Shown piece after piece: positions 51,080 through 62,810 of a stretch of DNA of 64,000 nucleotides (positions within the stretch are counted from its first letter, which is position 1; each line of letters starts with the position of its first letter). Both the position numbers and the translations under genes were made by a program. This stretch comes from Lumnitzera littorea (Eukaryota; Streptophyta; Magnoliopsida; Myrtales; Combretaceae), in assembly GCA_024138015.1 (NCBI GenBank), contig JAMXBB010000012.1, positions 22,103,882 through 22,167,881 of the forward strand, read 5' to 3'. The notes under the pieces are model-generated. The model saw only the letters and a list, made by a program, of their open reading frames with translations. It had not been told where the DNA came from and ran no database searches.

Positions 51080-51636
51080 CTAGGAGCTGGGTTCATAAGA
51101 GAGGAGCGCTATCTTACCTGCTTTGCGAACACTATCCTTATGAAGAAATCTAAAGGCAAACAACGAATGTACATCGACTACACTGATCTTAACAAAGCTT
51201 GCCCCAAAACTTGCTTCTAACTCTTAAGAATCGACCAACTCATCAATTCTATATCTAGCCATGCTAGACTTAGTTTTATGGATGCCTACTCCGGTTATAA
51301 CTAAATCCATATGCCCTTGAAGACTAAGTTTGCACCTCTTTCATCACTAACTTTAAAACATACTGCTACAAGGTAATGCTTTCGACCTAAAAAATGTTAG
51401 GACAACATATCAAAGGTTGGTGACTGTTGTCCTCAAACCCTAATTGGAAGAAATATGGAAGCTTATGTAGACAACGTGATTGTCAAAAGCAAGCACAAGG
51501 CCCAACACATCGATAACCTACGTGAAACCTTTGATATATTTTGAAAGAACGAAATGAAGCTTAACCCTCAAAAGTGTGTCTTTAGCTTAGGATATGACAA
51601 ATTCCTTGGGTTCATGGCTATAGAGCATAGTATAAA
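51080..51636 (+). pseudogene. Tat-like gypsy reverse transcriptase pseudogene, 3' cut
   Basis: Readable RT motifs are 'ANTILMKKSKGKQRMYIDYTDLNKACPK' in order (about 51127-51210), 'RIDQLINSISSHARLSFMDAYSGYN' (about 51230-51300), then after a frameshift 'MEAYVDNVIVKSKHKAQHIDNLRETF' (about 51454-51535), and 'MKLNPQKCVFSLGYDKFLGFM' (about 51556-51615). The YVDD catalytic box is YVDN. Sequence stops matching at 51637, where the family F LTR begins. The 'DLNKACPKD-F-LPRID' wording is Tat-lineage. Confidence 0.88.
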
Positions 51637-53775
51637 TGTAAAACTTGAATTCAAAAATAAGTAAATAAGAAGAATTTAAACAATATAAAAGAGTTTATAA
51701 ATAATAGGCTTTGGCATGCTATGTAATTAACCTTAAGTAGTGAGGGCAAAGTAGTCTAAAGAAAATTTCAAACCCCTTCCCTTTCCCATTACGTTTTATT
51801 TTATTCCCACTACTTGTCACCCTTCCTGTACCTTTCTTTCTTTTTACACCAGTAGAAACCTTACAAGAGACATCTCAAGAATAACCTAAATTCGGATTTG
51901 GGGAAAGTTTGCCTATTTCAAGTGAAGCAAACATCATCTTCTGCTTGGAGACAATGTATTTAGGTAAGTTTTTGTGCTTATATTGAAGGAAATTCATTTT
52001 TCCTTTAGTTTTGGTGAAGAAAACTTAGGGATTTTCATTTTAACAGAAGTAGGGAGTGAGAATTCTGAGCTTAAGTGTTCTTGGATGAAGAAACATCAAG
52101 TAAGTTGTTCTAAACCCCCTATTTTATCTAAAGTTTCATTCTTTTTATGGATTATTGAGTTGAGGAGTTGGTTGTGATTGAGGGTTGGAATTTTTGTTTG
52201 ATGTTTTGGTAGATGTTTTAGAGTGTTTGGAGATGAGTTAGGAGTGGGAAAAGACTTAAGGAAGTGAAGGATGGTGTTAGGGCTCGGAGTTGGTTGTGTA
52301 TAAGGGAAGAACTGCAAGTTGCATTCTGCAAAAAACAACAGAATGTAATTGGCATCTGGGTGCCATGCTTAGTAGCATCCTAATGCTACGGTTCCTAAAA
52401 ACCCATAGAATGTAAGTTGTTCATTGGTGTTCAGATGCTTGACCTTCTAGCGTTCAGATGCCATGTTTGCTGTAATGGGCAGAAAGTTCTCGTCTCATTC
52501 CTCATGACTTTTCTAACCTCCTTTTTCATTCTAAAACCTTTTCAATATGTTTTTAAACAAGTTTTCTGAATCAAAACAACAACCAAACTTCGTTTTTCAA
52601 AGAAACGATTTAAGACTTCTTGTAGGGACTTGTAGCTTAGTTGAGGGGTTGAGATGCAAGGAGTGAGTAGTGACTTTCATGATTAAGTTTAGGGACTAAG
52701 CTACTTATTTTGTAATATACACGGTTGTAGAGCACTAAGACACTTGTTGAACACTATTGAGGAGTTAAGTATGCGATGTTTTCTTATGTGTTTGTACTTG
52801 TTAGGTTAGTAGTAAATGGACTTATTACATGTATATGGCTTAATTATTGATTCTACTACTTGTGCTTGGCTTTGACCTCTCACTGATAGGGTTTAGTAAG
52901 GCTGGTAAGGCACTTGGCGATCTTTACACGATGTTATCTCGAGTAGAGTCCTACAATAAAAGGACTCAAGTAAATCTAAGTTGGTTATCAAGTGCTTGAT
53001 TACTCATTTGCTTAGGTGATGGGGAAGACCTACATTATTACTATGTATGTATATATATTTATGGTTTGTGTGGAGTCATGAGTTATCTTAAGTTTTAAGA
53101 CACTAAGACTGTGTTGCTTGTCGAACTTAAAAAAGATATTAAATAAATGCGTGCTACATTTTAGTACTTTTTATGCATGTGAGTTGTTCCTTGGATGTTC
53201 ACGCGCATTTGCTTTCGTTTTCCTTATTGGGCATAGCTCACCCTTTGGAGATTTGTGTTTTTCAACTATGAGTTCAGGTTGTGTTTATGTTACTAAGATT
53301 TATGATGGTAACAGCTGCGTTTATTATTAAGAAGAGGTTAGAGATTACTACATTGCTAATGGGTCAGGTTATGCGTAGAATAGACAATAGGCATGGACTG
53401 TAGATGGCATTCAATTTTATTGCTACTTGTAAATGTCTTTTGTCTTGCTTACTGATCTATAGCACTGAGTTGCCTATGGCTTCCGATGGTTATGTATTTT
53501 ATGATACTTGTTAGAGCTATGGGATTCCTTAATTAAGATGTTACGTTTATGTTATCTAAGGTAGGTAATGTCAGATCTTTGTATAGTTGGAGACGAGTGG
53601 GTATTTATACCATTCTTTTATTAATGATTGAGGAGTTATTTATATAAGAGTTGATAGAATATTATTAATTATTTGTGGATTATTGATAGGTTATAGGTTC
53701 CTAGACACCTTAGCATGTTAACCTTTAAGGATGACACATACTGGGAGGTGGCTTCCTAGGTTTTAGGGCATTACA
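51637..53775 (+). repeat. LTR of family F, inserted in the gypsy RT
   Basis: It begins TGTAAAACTT at the point where RT homology ends and finishes TTTTAGGGCATTACA (TGTAA...TTACA), 2139 bp, followed by a primer-binding site. It is therefore the 5' LTR of an element running right. Related LTR material occurs at 34741-36081 and 39831-40629. Confidence 0.82.
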
Positions 53776-53782
53776 GTTTTAG

Positions 53783-53794
53783 TGGTATTAGAAC
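53783..53794 (+). other. primer-binding site of the family F element
   Basis: TGGTATTAGAAC lies seven bases after the LTR end, a close variant of the tRNA-Met-type site TGGTATCAGAGC. Confidence 0.78.
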
Positions 53795-55420
53795 TTGGGT
53801 TAAAGGATCCCTAGAGCATTAGGTATCGAATATTTAAGAAGGTAAGATATGAGGATTGTAGGTAGTTAAGGGGTTAAGCTTAAATCTAGAAGAGTGGCTC
53901 TTACTAATTTGGGGTTAGTTGCATTAATCTCACCTAAATGCCTTTTTCCTCACTATTATGTTACTATTTGCTGCTAGTTAATATTTATGCTTTCATTTTT
54001 TAGTTGTCATCTTTTCTTATATTGTCTTTACTTTGTTTTTTTGCTTGATTTTCTATCACATTCTACCCATTATATTTGGTATCTTCTTTGTATATATATA
54101 TATTCAATACCAGTCTCTCTTTACTATTTCTCTCTTAAAATTTTTTTATCCTTCTAAAGCTTACCTAAATGTGTGGTGGAAGAAGAGTTGAATTGGTGTA
54201 GTGGAGATAAAGTTGGAGTTATAATTGGTGGAGCTAATGCCCTTGATATGCTTAGTAATGTAACATAAGTAAAATGCTTAGATAGAGAAATAATTTAACG
54301 ATATGGTCTTCATATGTACCTATATGTACATTTGTAACTAAGACTTAACAATACTATATGTGATAATGTAAATCTATGAATAATAAGAAAATAACATAAA
54401 ACTTGCTTAATGGGAGAGTTAAAAATCCATATCATTGAATAAGAAGAAATAACCAACTAGTGAATTCAAAAGATTTAGTAAACTTAAGTGACGGATCATA
54501 ATGTCTCTCAGGACAATCAAGACACCTATAGGAAAACATACTAAATACTAATGTTAACACTAAGGCAAAATAGGAACCTGCTTCACTAAATTATCTATAG
54601 TAGGTATGGACGTAGCAATCAATAAGAGTTACCTATTCAAAGACTAATGATTAATAATAGTGGCGAATTGAGTAAAAGATTAAAGATATGAATTGGTGTT
54701 CTTATATATGTTGCAACATGTACACGTGCAATAGGGTTATTAAGTCATTATTTTTTCATGGTGAGTTGAGGTCATGTCTAGTGTGTTGATGTGTTGGTTG
54801 TGTCAATGTGTTGTGTTGAGTCATACCATGTAAGTTAAGTCGAGTTATCAGTCTCAACTCTTTGAGTTGGTTGTTTGTGTAACTTGTTAACCCCATATTT
54901 ATGTGTCTCTTTTCCAAAATGTATAATATGGAAAATTCTTTAATATTAAAGAAATAAAGTGAGAAAATATGTAGAGTGGTAACCAATGAACTAAAGATTA
55001 GAATGCAAGTAATAAAGAATTGTAACAATAAATAACAAACAAATTAACAGTAAATAGCAAGTCTCGAGGAAAGTAAATTATAGATAATTATAACCTAGAT
55101 TACTATAGTAGAAATATTAAGGAATGGTAACTAAAACGATTACAGGGAATAATGAAATATACAAAATTCAACAAACCTACTAAAGCTTAACATAATGAAT
55201 TAAATAAAAGTGAAATTAATCTTAAAGGATGTAAAAGCATTGATAGTAGATGAACCGATTACACTAAGACCTACAAGGGAAATAATTAATTCATATGGCT
55301 TAATTAATTGAAAAAGGATAATAATAGTATTAATGGTGATAGTAAGACTTTCTCTTACAATCTAATGTTGTGTTGGGGATAAGTGAAGGAAATGAGTGGG
55401 TACTGAGTGAGGTGCATATG
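53795..55420 (+). mobile_element. interior of the family F element, no readable coding domain
   Basis: It follows the PBS. A possible gag start, 'MCGGRR' (about 54170), is lost within a few codons. No protease, RT or integrase motif is visible before the sequence is replaced at 55421 by the second 3.1-kb LTR. Part of it (from about 54255) may be yet another insertion. Confidence 0.4.
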
Positions 55421-58400
55421 TGTCACACCCCGAAGCGGCAGAGTCTTAATAGTCCGCCATGTAAACTATTCTAAGATAGAAGTTAGCCTTACAATTGCTA
55501 TCCTAGACCTAATCTACATAGGTGTCTACGACTAACCCGCTTTGAAGTAAACAGTTTGTAATTTAAATAAATCATTTACCTAAGAAAGTGAGAAAATATA
55601 TATATACACTATAATTTAGTTATTATAATTAACGTTTACAATGCTTTACCATAATATATTTCCTAGTTATTACGTTATTGCGTTATTACGATCTAAAATA
55701 AAAGCTTAGACCTTAAAAATATATATTTATTCTGCAAATGTTTTTCCTCACTCCCCAAGATTCAGCAGTTGCTAGCTTCAGAGTAGTTGTAAGCTACTTT
55801 TTAGCCAGCACCTGCATGACGTCTATAGGGAAGTGAGCAATCACAACTCAGTAAGTTAGGATAGAGGACTTAAAACTACACCATAAACATAAACAAGGTT
55901 ACTAACCAAATCATTTGGTGCAATGCATGTTTAAGCAAATGCCATCGTACGATATTGTTCGGCCCGTTATGAGATTAGAGAAATTATGCCTACTCTAATC
56001 TGGGTTGAAGAGTTGTCGTTAATGCAATAGCTCATGACTAAACCCAAGCTTGTGCAATGGAGCCATCGCTCCTCCCACGACTACCTTCGAACCATTGACT
56101 TCACCCTTGTCACAACCTCCTCACCTGTTACTTAGTTCGACTAAGGATGAAAAAGGGATCCATTATGCCATCCAACGCTATTCCTTTTGAAGGGTTCGGT
56201 ATCTAGCTAGAGAATCTTAGGTTTCTCCTAATAGGTTGCTATGTAGGTTTGATTTATGTTTATAAGTCATATCTTTGTTAAGTTCAGTTTAAGGTGATCG
56301 ATCACTTCATATAATGCAAGCCAGAATAACAAACAGAAGCATAGCATCACTTATAATCAAGCATATACACATAATCAACTTTTTCACAGCACAACCAAGT
56401 ATAATCTCAAGCCTCCAAAATATAGCATCGTATTAATCCCAACTTACCTCGACTTCTCACTCACTCACTCGAGGTCCGACTTACTCAGGCCATCGCCGAT
56501 TATCCCTATAACATAAATGTGGTTTCAGTTTTTCATATAACTATTAGAAGTTGGTTTTATCCTATAATGCTTATTGTTATCTTTTGTTTTGGGTTTGATA
56601 TACCTAATTATCTAGGTCTTGAGTCTTTTACAATTCTTCTTGAATCGTGTTAGGTTTTGTTTCAGTTTTCGCATTAATTTCTAAATTAGGTTTTTAACTC
56701 AATTTTTTATTAAAGATCTATATGTATACCTTAAGAGATCATTCCGACCCATAATGTGAAATTAATCGCATTATCTTTGAATATCCTAAATATCGTTTTT
56801 ACTCTCTAACTAGTATTCTAGTCCGTGCGGTACACCTAAATCCTAGTTTAACAATTGAATTCACCCCCATTATGAGAAAATCTTACATTTTTCATATAAT
56901 TACCCTAATTTAAGTTTCCTATCAGATTTATTGTATATTTCTATTATTATCATAATATCAATTTTTATTCTAATATCTTCTATTTATTATATTTCTAATA
57001 ATTGTGTATTGTGTATTGTGTATTATGTACTATCACTTATTATGTACATGATACACATCTAATATTTTTTATCACTCTAATTACCATCTCCCAACATCAA
57101 TTATCATTTCAAAATGTCTAAATTCATCCTAAATCAAATTTTACACCTAATTACCCTAATTTACAAAATTAACTTAAAATTTACTATTTTCCTCATTACT
57201 TATTTACTACATAATTAACCTAATAATTGCATCTAACACCTTAAATGCTACAAGTATCATACTTCATCAGATTTCAACATCCTAAAACATATAATTATTC
57301 ACTAAATCAATAATTAACTATTTAATTACTTAATTAACCCTAAATTACCCATTTTATGCCTCATTTTAAGGCCTAAAAATTATATAAAAATTTCAAAAAT
57401 TAATTTTTGAAAATGGGCTTTATAACATTGTTCTATATCATCTAAGTAGTCTACACAAAAATTTTGAGCTCAAAACTATACTTCTAAAGTCATTTATTTC
57501 TAAACCGAAACATGCCCGATTTTGCATGATTTCTTAAGGACCATATATTACGGGACATGTTTTCATCAAAATAATATTTTTCCTAAAAACTACATATAAA
57601 AATATTCCAGAATAACAAAATTCATAATTTCCTAAGAATATTTACTATTTTTACAAAATTACATAAAATCGGGCTAGAAATCGAACTCACTAGTCTAGGT
57701 GGCTCTGGCCACCTCCGGCTGCCATGGCCTTATCGATCAATCTAAGCGTAGTCACCATTGTGTGGTGGTGGTGCCTGTCCGCTCCCAGGTGCTCGTCTGG
57801 TGTTGGTTCCCCTCTAAGGCCCTAATTGTACAGATTTGAGAAATTTTTTTGTAATTAATCTAAACACTCACTATTTCGGTCCTCTCTATCTTTCTCACTC
57901 TCTAAACTAACCAAATGAGCTTATGAAATTTTCTTGCTATTTATAGAGGTGTTAGAGAATTATTGTGCATTAATTAGACAAGATAATTGCGTTATCTCTT
58001 CTTTTTTTCCACTTTCTATTTGTTGCATTTTAATTGGTTGATTTCCTTTTTTAATTTTCAGATTGCCACACCTCACTTTTGGACTTTTCCTCATTTTTCT
58101 ATATTTTTCTTGAATTTTTCTTAATTAATTATGAATTTTATTTAATTATTTAGTATTATTTTAGCACATTTCGCGTATTTTAAGTAATTACATGTATTTC
58201 TACCTACATATAAATTCATATATAGTACAAATAAATATTTATAAATATTATTTAGGTTATTGTATGATTTTTAGTGTACATATAATTTATCTCTAGTAAT
58301 TTATTAATTATCGGAATGTATTTTACGCATTTTCGATAAATAACAAGTAATATAATTAAAAATTTGAAATTTTTTATATTCTTTTATTTTATTAATTATT

Positions 58401-58519
58401 TTCTTAAATTCAAACTTAAGGATTATTTTTACTAATATTTCTAGCTTTATTTGATAATTTAGGATCGATTGGATTTTTTAACAAATCAAAACCTCAAGTG
58501 ATTAGTTGTAGGGCTTACA
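55421..58519 (-). mobile_element. 3.1-kb LTR, copy B, without target duplication
   Basis: It begins TGTCACACCCCG and ends GTAGGGCTTACA and aligns end to end with copy A. The flanking 5-mers differ (ATATG and CTTGG). There is neither a PBS nor a polypurine tract next to either end, so it is not an ordinary 5' or 3' LTR of a complete element here. Compared with copy A it has many C-to-T and G-to-A changes, so appears older. TATA box at 57936-57946 on the minus strand. Confidence 0.82.
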
Positions 58520-59177
58520 CTTGGCTCAGTTGGCCATTAGCTTAGTTGACCTAAATCTAAGCTGCTCATAGCTTGCTTGAGCTAAATTCACCCAAAAAGA
58601 ATCTTCAACTTAACTTAGCATCACTACTTGGCAACAACTAGGCTAATTGTATAGTTTTGTCTATTTTTGCTAGAAGTCCTTCCTCTAGCTACTAACCATG
58701 TGTCCAAACACCAATGTGATAGGAGCTTTCGTATAGCATAGATGCTTTATTTGATTTTTCATCTATACCTCTTAACATTCCTTATACATTAAATATTTTG
58801 GACAATACGCTTTTAGTCATTTCTATTTATAGTAGTTGCCCTAATATTACGAAGACAAACACACTTTTGTCATATCTCTCAATACAAAATATACTTCATT
58901 TTCATGAGCATTCTCTTTGCTTATCTCACTTTTATCTTAACCATTAAATAAAGCTAGGTGGTGAGCACCTTCTTTGAGTTAACTCGTGCATCATATCAAA
59001 TTAAGTCATAAGTTTATGGAGGTCCTTACTACGTCACGTCCTCGAATTTGATTGTAGTTTGCTTATTTCACTTCATCATTTTTCATGCATTTCCACCTTC
59101 GTTTTCAAGCTTTCTGTAAGCTTGGACCTACCCTTAATATGATCTCATTTGTTTACCCTTGGCATGGCTTATTATTT
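58520..59177 (+). repeat. LTR of family D, copy 2 (5' part missing)
   Basis: It aligns with 45270-46018. Its 3' end is followed by a primer-binding site, showing it is a 5' LTR. The left side is cut by copy B of the 3.1-kb LTR at 58519. The exact LTR end before the PBS is uncertain: the terminal CA may be the 'ggca' at about 59161-59164. Confidence 0.7.
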
Positions 59178-59189
59178 TGGTATCAAAGC
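59178..59189 (+). other. primer-binding site of the family D gypsy element
   Basis: TGGTATCAAAGC, one base from the tRNA-Met-type consensus, lies between the family D LTR and the gag relic. Confidence 0.82.
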
Positions 59190-59549
59190 AGAGGTTTGTT
59201 TGGATAAGTTGTATTTGAGCTAGTTATTACTATGCTGTGAGTAGTATTGGTTATAGTAGCGAGTAATGGTAATGAAAGAGTTAGTTATGAGTGTTTAAGT
59301 AAGCAGAAGATGTATTGGTTCATTGTTGTGTATGTACCCTATCATATTCTGTTTTGAATTGAGAAAACAAAGCAAGTAGTAGTTGTGTGTTCTTTGTGAA
59401 GTATTGGGTAAAGTGAGTAGAAATAATAAGTGTGTAAGTTGGTTGATTCGAAAATTATGTTACTTATTTCTTGATTATCGAAATTTTGGGTGTTGATCTG
59501 ACTCAAGTGTGAATACTGGTATTAGAGATGATAATAGTGGCGTTGTCCA

Positions 59550-62100
59550 CAATGGCTAACAACTTCAAAATACTCTTAGAAGCACTAATGAGTAGTTTGA
59601 TGAAATGGCTAACTTGATAACTGACCTAACTGGAGTTGTTCATGCATTAGCCTTTCAACCTACTAATGCTGTTCAAAACACTCCTCGAGTTGCTTAGCCT
59701 ATGAGAGGATAGATCCCAGCTCGACAAAATCGAGGTGAAAGAGAGAGAATATGTACGAAGAAGGATTGACTTAGGTGAAGTAGATTGTTAGTCCCGTATA
59801 AGATATCGAAGGGAATTTTTGAAACTTTTTTATGTAAGTAGAAATTATCCCTCTTAATAACTTAATTTGGTGAATAATGATACTTTAATAATTCAACACA
59901 CAATTAAAAACACAAATAAACAACTTAAAGTAAAGGAGATAAAGAGAAGAATATCAAGCTTATGATTTATAGAGCTTTGGCCTTTTGCCTACTACTCTCT
60001 TCCGGCTCTACTATTGGAGACCTAGTCCACTTCATTAGTGTCGTTCCACTCAATCTACTAAATCAAAAACTAATTAAGAGAAGTTTATAAGTTTCTACCA
60101 TACTTAGCCTTCACAACTCTTTGCTATGCCTATTTAGGCTCTCTACAATTTAGGCTAATTACAGATCTATAGAGTATAATCAAACTTTTTTCAAACAACT
60201 TTCAAACAATTAATAATTTTTATAAGACAAAAGTGAGAAGAACAATATTAATCTCAGATAGATTGGCATGGAAATAGAAATGAAGATTGTTGAATATGCA
60301 GCTTCAGTTCAACTCTCCGAAAAAGTCTTTGAGAAATGTTTTGTACTCTTTCAGATAGTAGAAATTGATTACAATTAGAGTGTGATGTAAATATTATTTT
60401 TGTATCTAATATTTTGAAACGTCTCTTCATTTATATTGGAGTCCATCAATGGCTAGATTGATGATGATTATCTCCATCTCATGTTTATTCAATCTCAATG
60501 TTTAAAAAATAACTCTAAGATATTTTGAGAAAATCTTGGAATTTTTAATTTAAATATGATCTTATCTCGATCATATCTCCTTAATAGATGTACTATGATC
60601 AGCAATTCCACATAATCTTGAATTTTGTATTTGATATCCCATAAAATTTGAAATCATCCTTATCCTTATCCAATCTTAGGTATTTTCTTTAATTATTTCA
60701 AAAGTTAATTTGCTTAGTAAAAATCCCCATGGATCCTAATTCTTACTTAAGTGAAATTGGATTAAGTGTATTTCCTAAATACACCTAATCTAGTGGAGCT
60801 AGGTCCTGTTCACTTTGATTTTGATGTCGTGTCATTTATCAAAGTTACTCTTCTAGATCAACTATTTGAATAACCTTCTAAAGATATGTTAGTTCACTTA
60901 TCTTCAAAGTCTTTGAAAATTTTTTTGGAGCATTGTACTGATTCTTCCTATATAAGCATCTGAAATAATCTTTGAATATTTTCTAGACTTGTTTCTTTTT
61001 TAATCGATTCAAATCTTTTGAATAAGTTTCTAAATGTAACTCAATTTACAAATTTAAACTTTTTGAAGAATTGTCTAAATATCTGCATACTTGTTAGTAC
61101 ATTAGCATATTTCTCTTTTTGTTATCATCAAAATTCATGAGAAATATCTAACATAGATGAAGAGAATGAAGAATAAGAGTATGTTGAAATAGAATAACAA
61201 GCCTAAGTGCATTGAGCTACTAACCTTGTGAGGGTTCAAATCTTGAGCTTCAATGGTTTTAGAAATGCCGATGACTATTAGGATTGGGAGGAAAAGGTTG
61301 AATGAGTTTTTGACTATTATCAGTATGAGGATTGCGAGAAGGTGAAAGTTGCTGCTATGGAATTGTTAAGGTATGCTGTGTTTGGGTGAAAGAACTTCTA
61401 AACCATGAAGAGGAGAGAATGATATAAAGAAGTCAATACTTGGCCCGAAATGAAAAGAATACTTAGAAATACATTTATACTAGACACTTATCTACAAGAC
61501 ACCTTTGCTCGATTTCAACAGCTAAGGTAAGGAACCGAATTGTTGATAAGTATGTTCGAGAGTTCTAGATGCTCATGATTTGATGTGAAGTCAATGAGCC
61601 TTTAGCCTGAATAGTTTCCAAATTCTTTACTGGATTGAGATATGATATTTGAGACATAGTGGAGTTATAGCATTTCACTACATTGGATGAGGCTATTATG
61701 CTTAGCGAGTAGAAAGACAAAAGAAGGAATAAGTTGACCCGACCTTCAATGAGTTGACTTAGTCAACATCACCAACCTATTTAACCTCACTAACACGCTT
61801 AAAGTGGTAATTACGCTTCCTAAAGCTCTAACCTTAGTAGAAGAGGTGAGATAGTGACTAAACTGAAGAGTCGTCCTACTGACCAAGAGTTGTCAATGAG
61901 AACTTATGAAAAGGGACAAGGATATTGTTGATAGTTGAATTTCATTCACTCGGCTGTTGATATGCCAAGTAACTCAGTTCTCAACTAATGTCGAGTAACA
62001 TAGATCCTTATCTGATTTGAATTTAAGAAAAGTAGCGTGAACAGTTATCACTTAGTACGGTCATATTACATAAGTCCCTACTATTCTTACATTTTAGGAA
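59550..62100 (+). pseudogene. Ty3/gypsy gag pseudogene, split by a solo LTR
   Basis: The N-terminal part (59550-59785) reads 'MANLITDLTGVVHALAFQPT' in one frame. After the nested solo LTR, the core gag (61159-61740) reads 'QILSFNGFRNADDY', stop, 'DWEEKVE', stop, 'VFDYYQYEDCEKVKVAAMELLRYA', and later 'TWPEMKRILRNTFI' and 'YLQDTFARFQQLR', matching chromovirus-like Retrotrans_gag ('F-G-x-x-D-x-x-x-Y-L-x-W-E' through 'T-W-x-E-M-K-x-x-M-R-x-x-F'). Stops and frameshifts are frequent. The remainder to 62100 is unreadable. No pol follows. Confidence 0.8.
59786..61153 (-). mobile_element. 1.37-kb solo LTR (copia SIRE-like), TSD TAGAT
   Basis: It starts TGTTAGTCCCG and ends AATATCTAACA (TGTTAG...CTAACA, perfect 6-bp inverted ends), with TAGAT repeated exactly on both sides (59781-59785 and 61154-61158). 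It splits the gypsy gag. On the minus strand it opens with 'tgttagatatttctcatg' and soon 'ttttgatgataacaaaaag', wording typical of SIRE/Maximus copia LTRs, and carries a TATA-like box (rc of 60429-60440), so its orientation is minus. Confidence 0.9.
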
Positions 62101-62515
62101 TGTAGTTGATCAAGAGGTATAGACACCCTATTTTTGCCCCTCTTTTTATTTATTTATTTATTTTATTTTAGGAAAAAGGGTCCTAAATTAGCAAAAATAC
62201 AAAAAAAAAAAAGAAAATTAAAGAAAACCCAAAAATAAAGAATTTTAGGAAAATACAAAAAATAGAAAAATAGGAAAAAGTACAAAAAATAAGAAATGTG
62301 GAAAAATTAAGAAAAAATAATAAATTTAGAAAAAGTCATAAAAATATAAAGTTTAGAAAAAACTAAAAAATATATATATTTAGGAAATTTAGAAAATAAT
62401 AAATTTTTAAATAGTTTGATAAAATAGATTTTTTTTAAGGATTATTGGACTTGAGCTTAGATTTGAATCTAGCTCAGGCTAACCTAGTCCATATGTGTAA
62501 TTAAGCACAAAGTAA

Positions 62516-62580
62516 TGGCTTAATGGTAAAACACTTGAGCATGACATTGGGTATAACTAGGATATCAGGAGTTTGAATCT
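62516..62580 (+). other. tRNA-like A and B box pair inside the LTR
   Basis: TGGCTTAATGG (62516-62526) fits the RNA polymerase III A-box consensus TRGYNNARNNG, and AGTTTGAATCT (62570-62580) is one or two bases from a B box. The spacing is tRNA-like, but I could not fold a full cloverleaf. It may be a tRNA-derived SINE relic captured by the LTR. Confidence 0.4.
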
Positions 62581-62676
62581 TAGCAAAGGCAAGAAAAGAC
62601 TTTTTATTTTTTCAGATAACACATTGCCACATCAGGTATTGCTACGTATTTGGGTTTTATTGTATCATGTGTCATG

Positions 62677-62810
62677 ACACGTGGCAGGCCCAGATTGGCC
62701 AATGTTGCCGTGGCACCACATGCTAGTCACGTGGCATGCCATATCAACTACCATGCTCATTATGGGATACGTGGCACATGGCTATTGGACGATGTGGCTA
62801 AAGTGGCATC
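62677..62810 (+). promoter_or_regulatory. cluster of ACGTGG (G-box/ABRE-like) motifs in the LTR promoter
   Basis: Motifs occur at 62677-62685 (ACACGTGGC), 62707-62717 (GCCGTGGCACC), 62727-62735 (TCACGTGGC) and 62768-62777 (ATACGTGGCA), with degenerate GTGGC copies at about 62793 and 62803. The cluster lies about 350-450 bp upstream of the TATA box. ACGT-core boxes bind bZIP and bHLH factors in plants; function here is inferred. Confidence 0.55.

Larger units (their letters stand above)
43400..51636 (+). mobile_element. Tat-like Ty3/gypsy element, fragmented by nested LTRs
   Basis: Collinear pieces on the plus strand are: LTR promoter and R/U5 (about 43500-43735), decayed PBS (about 43743), gag (43776-45110), protease (50256-50800) and RT (51080-51636). 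Between gag and protease lie LTR fragments (45270-47154) and a complete 3.1-kb solo LTR (47155-50253). An unrelated LTR starts inside RT at 51637. RNase H, integrase and the 3' LTR are not seen in the window. The 5' limit of its LTR could not be fixed. Confidence 0.82.
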
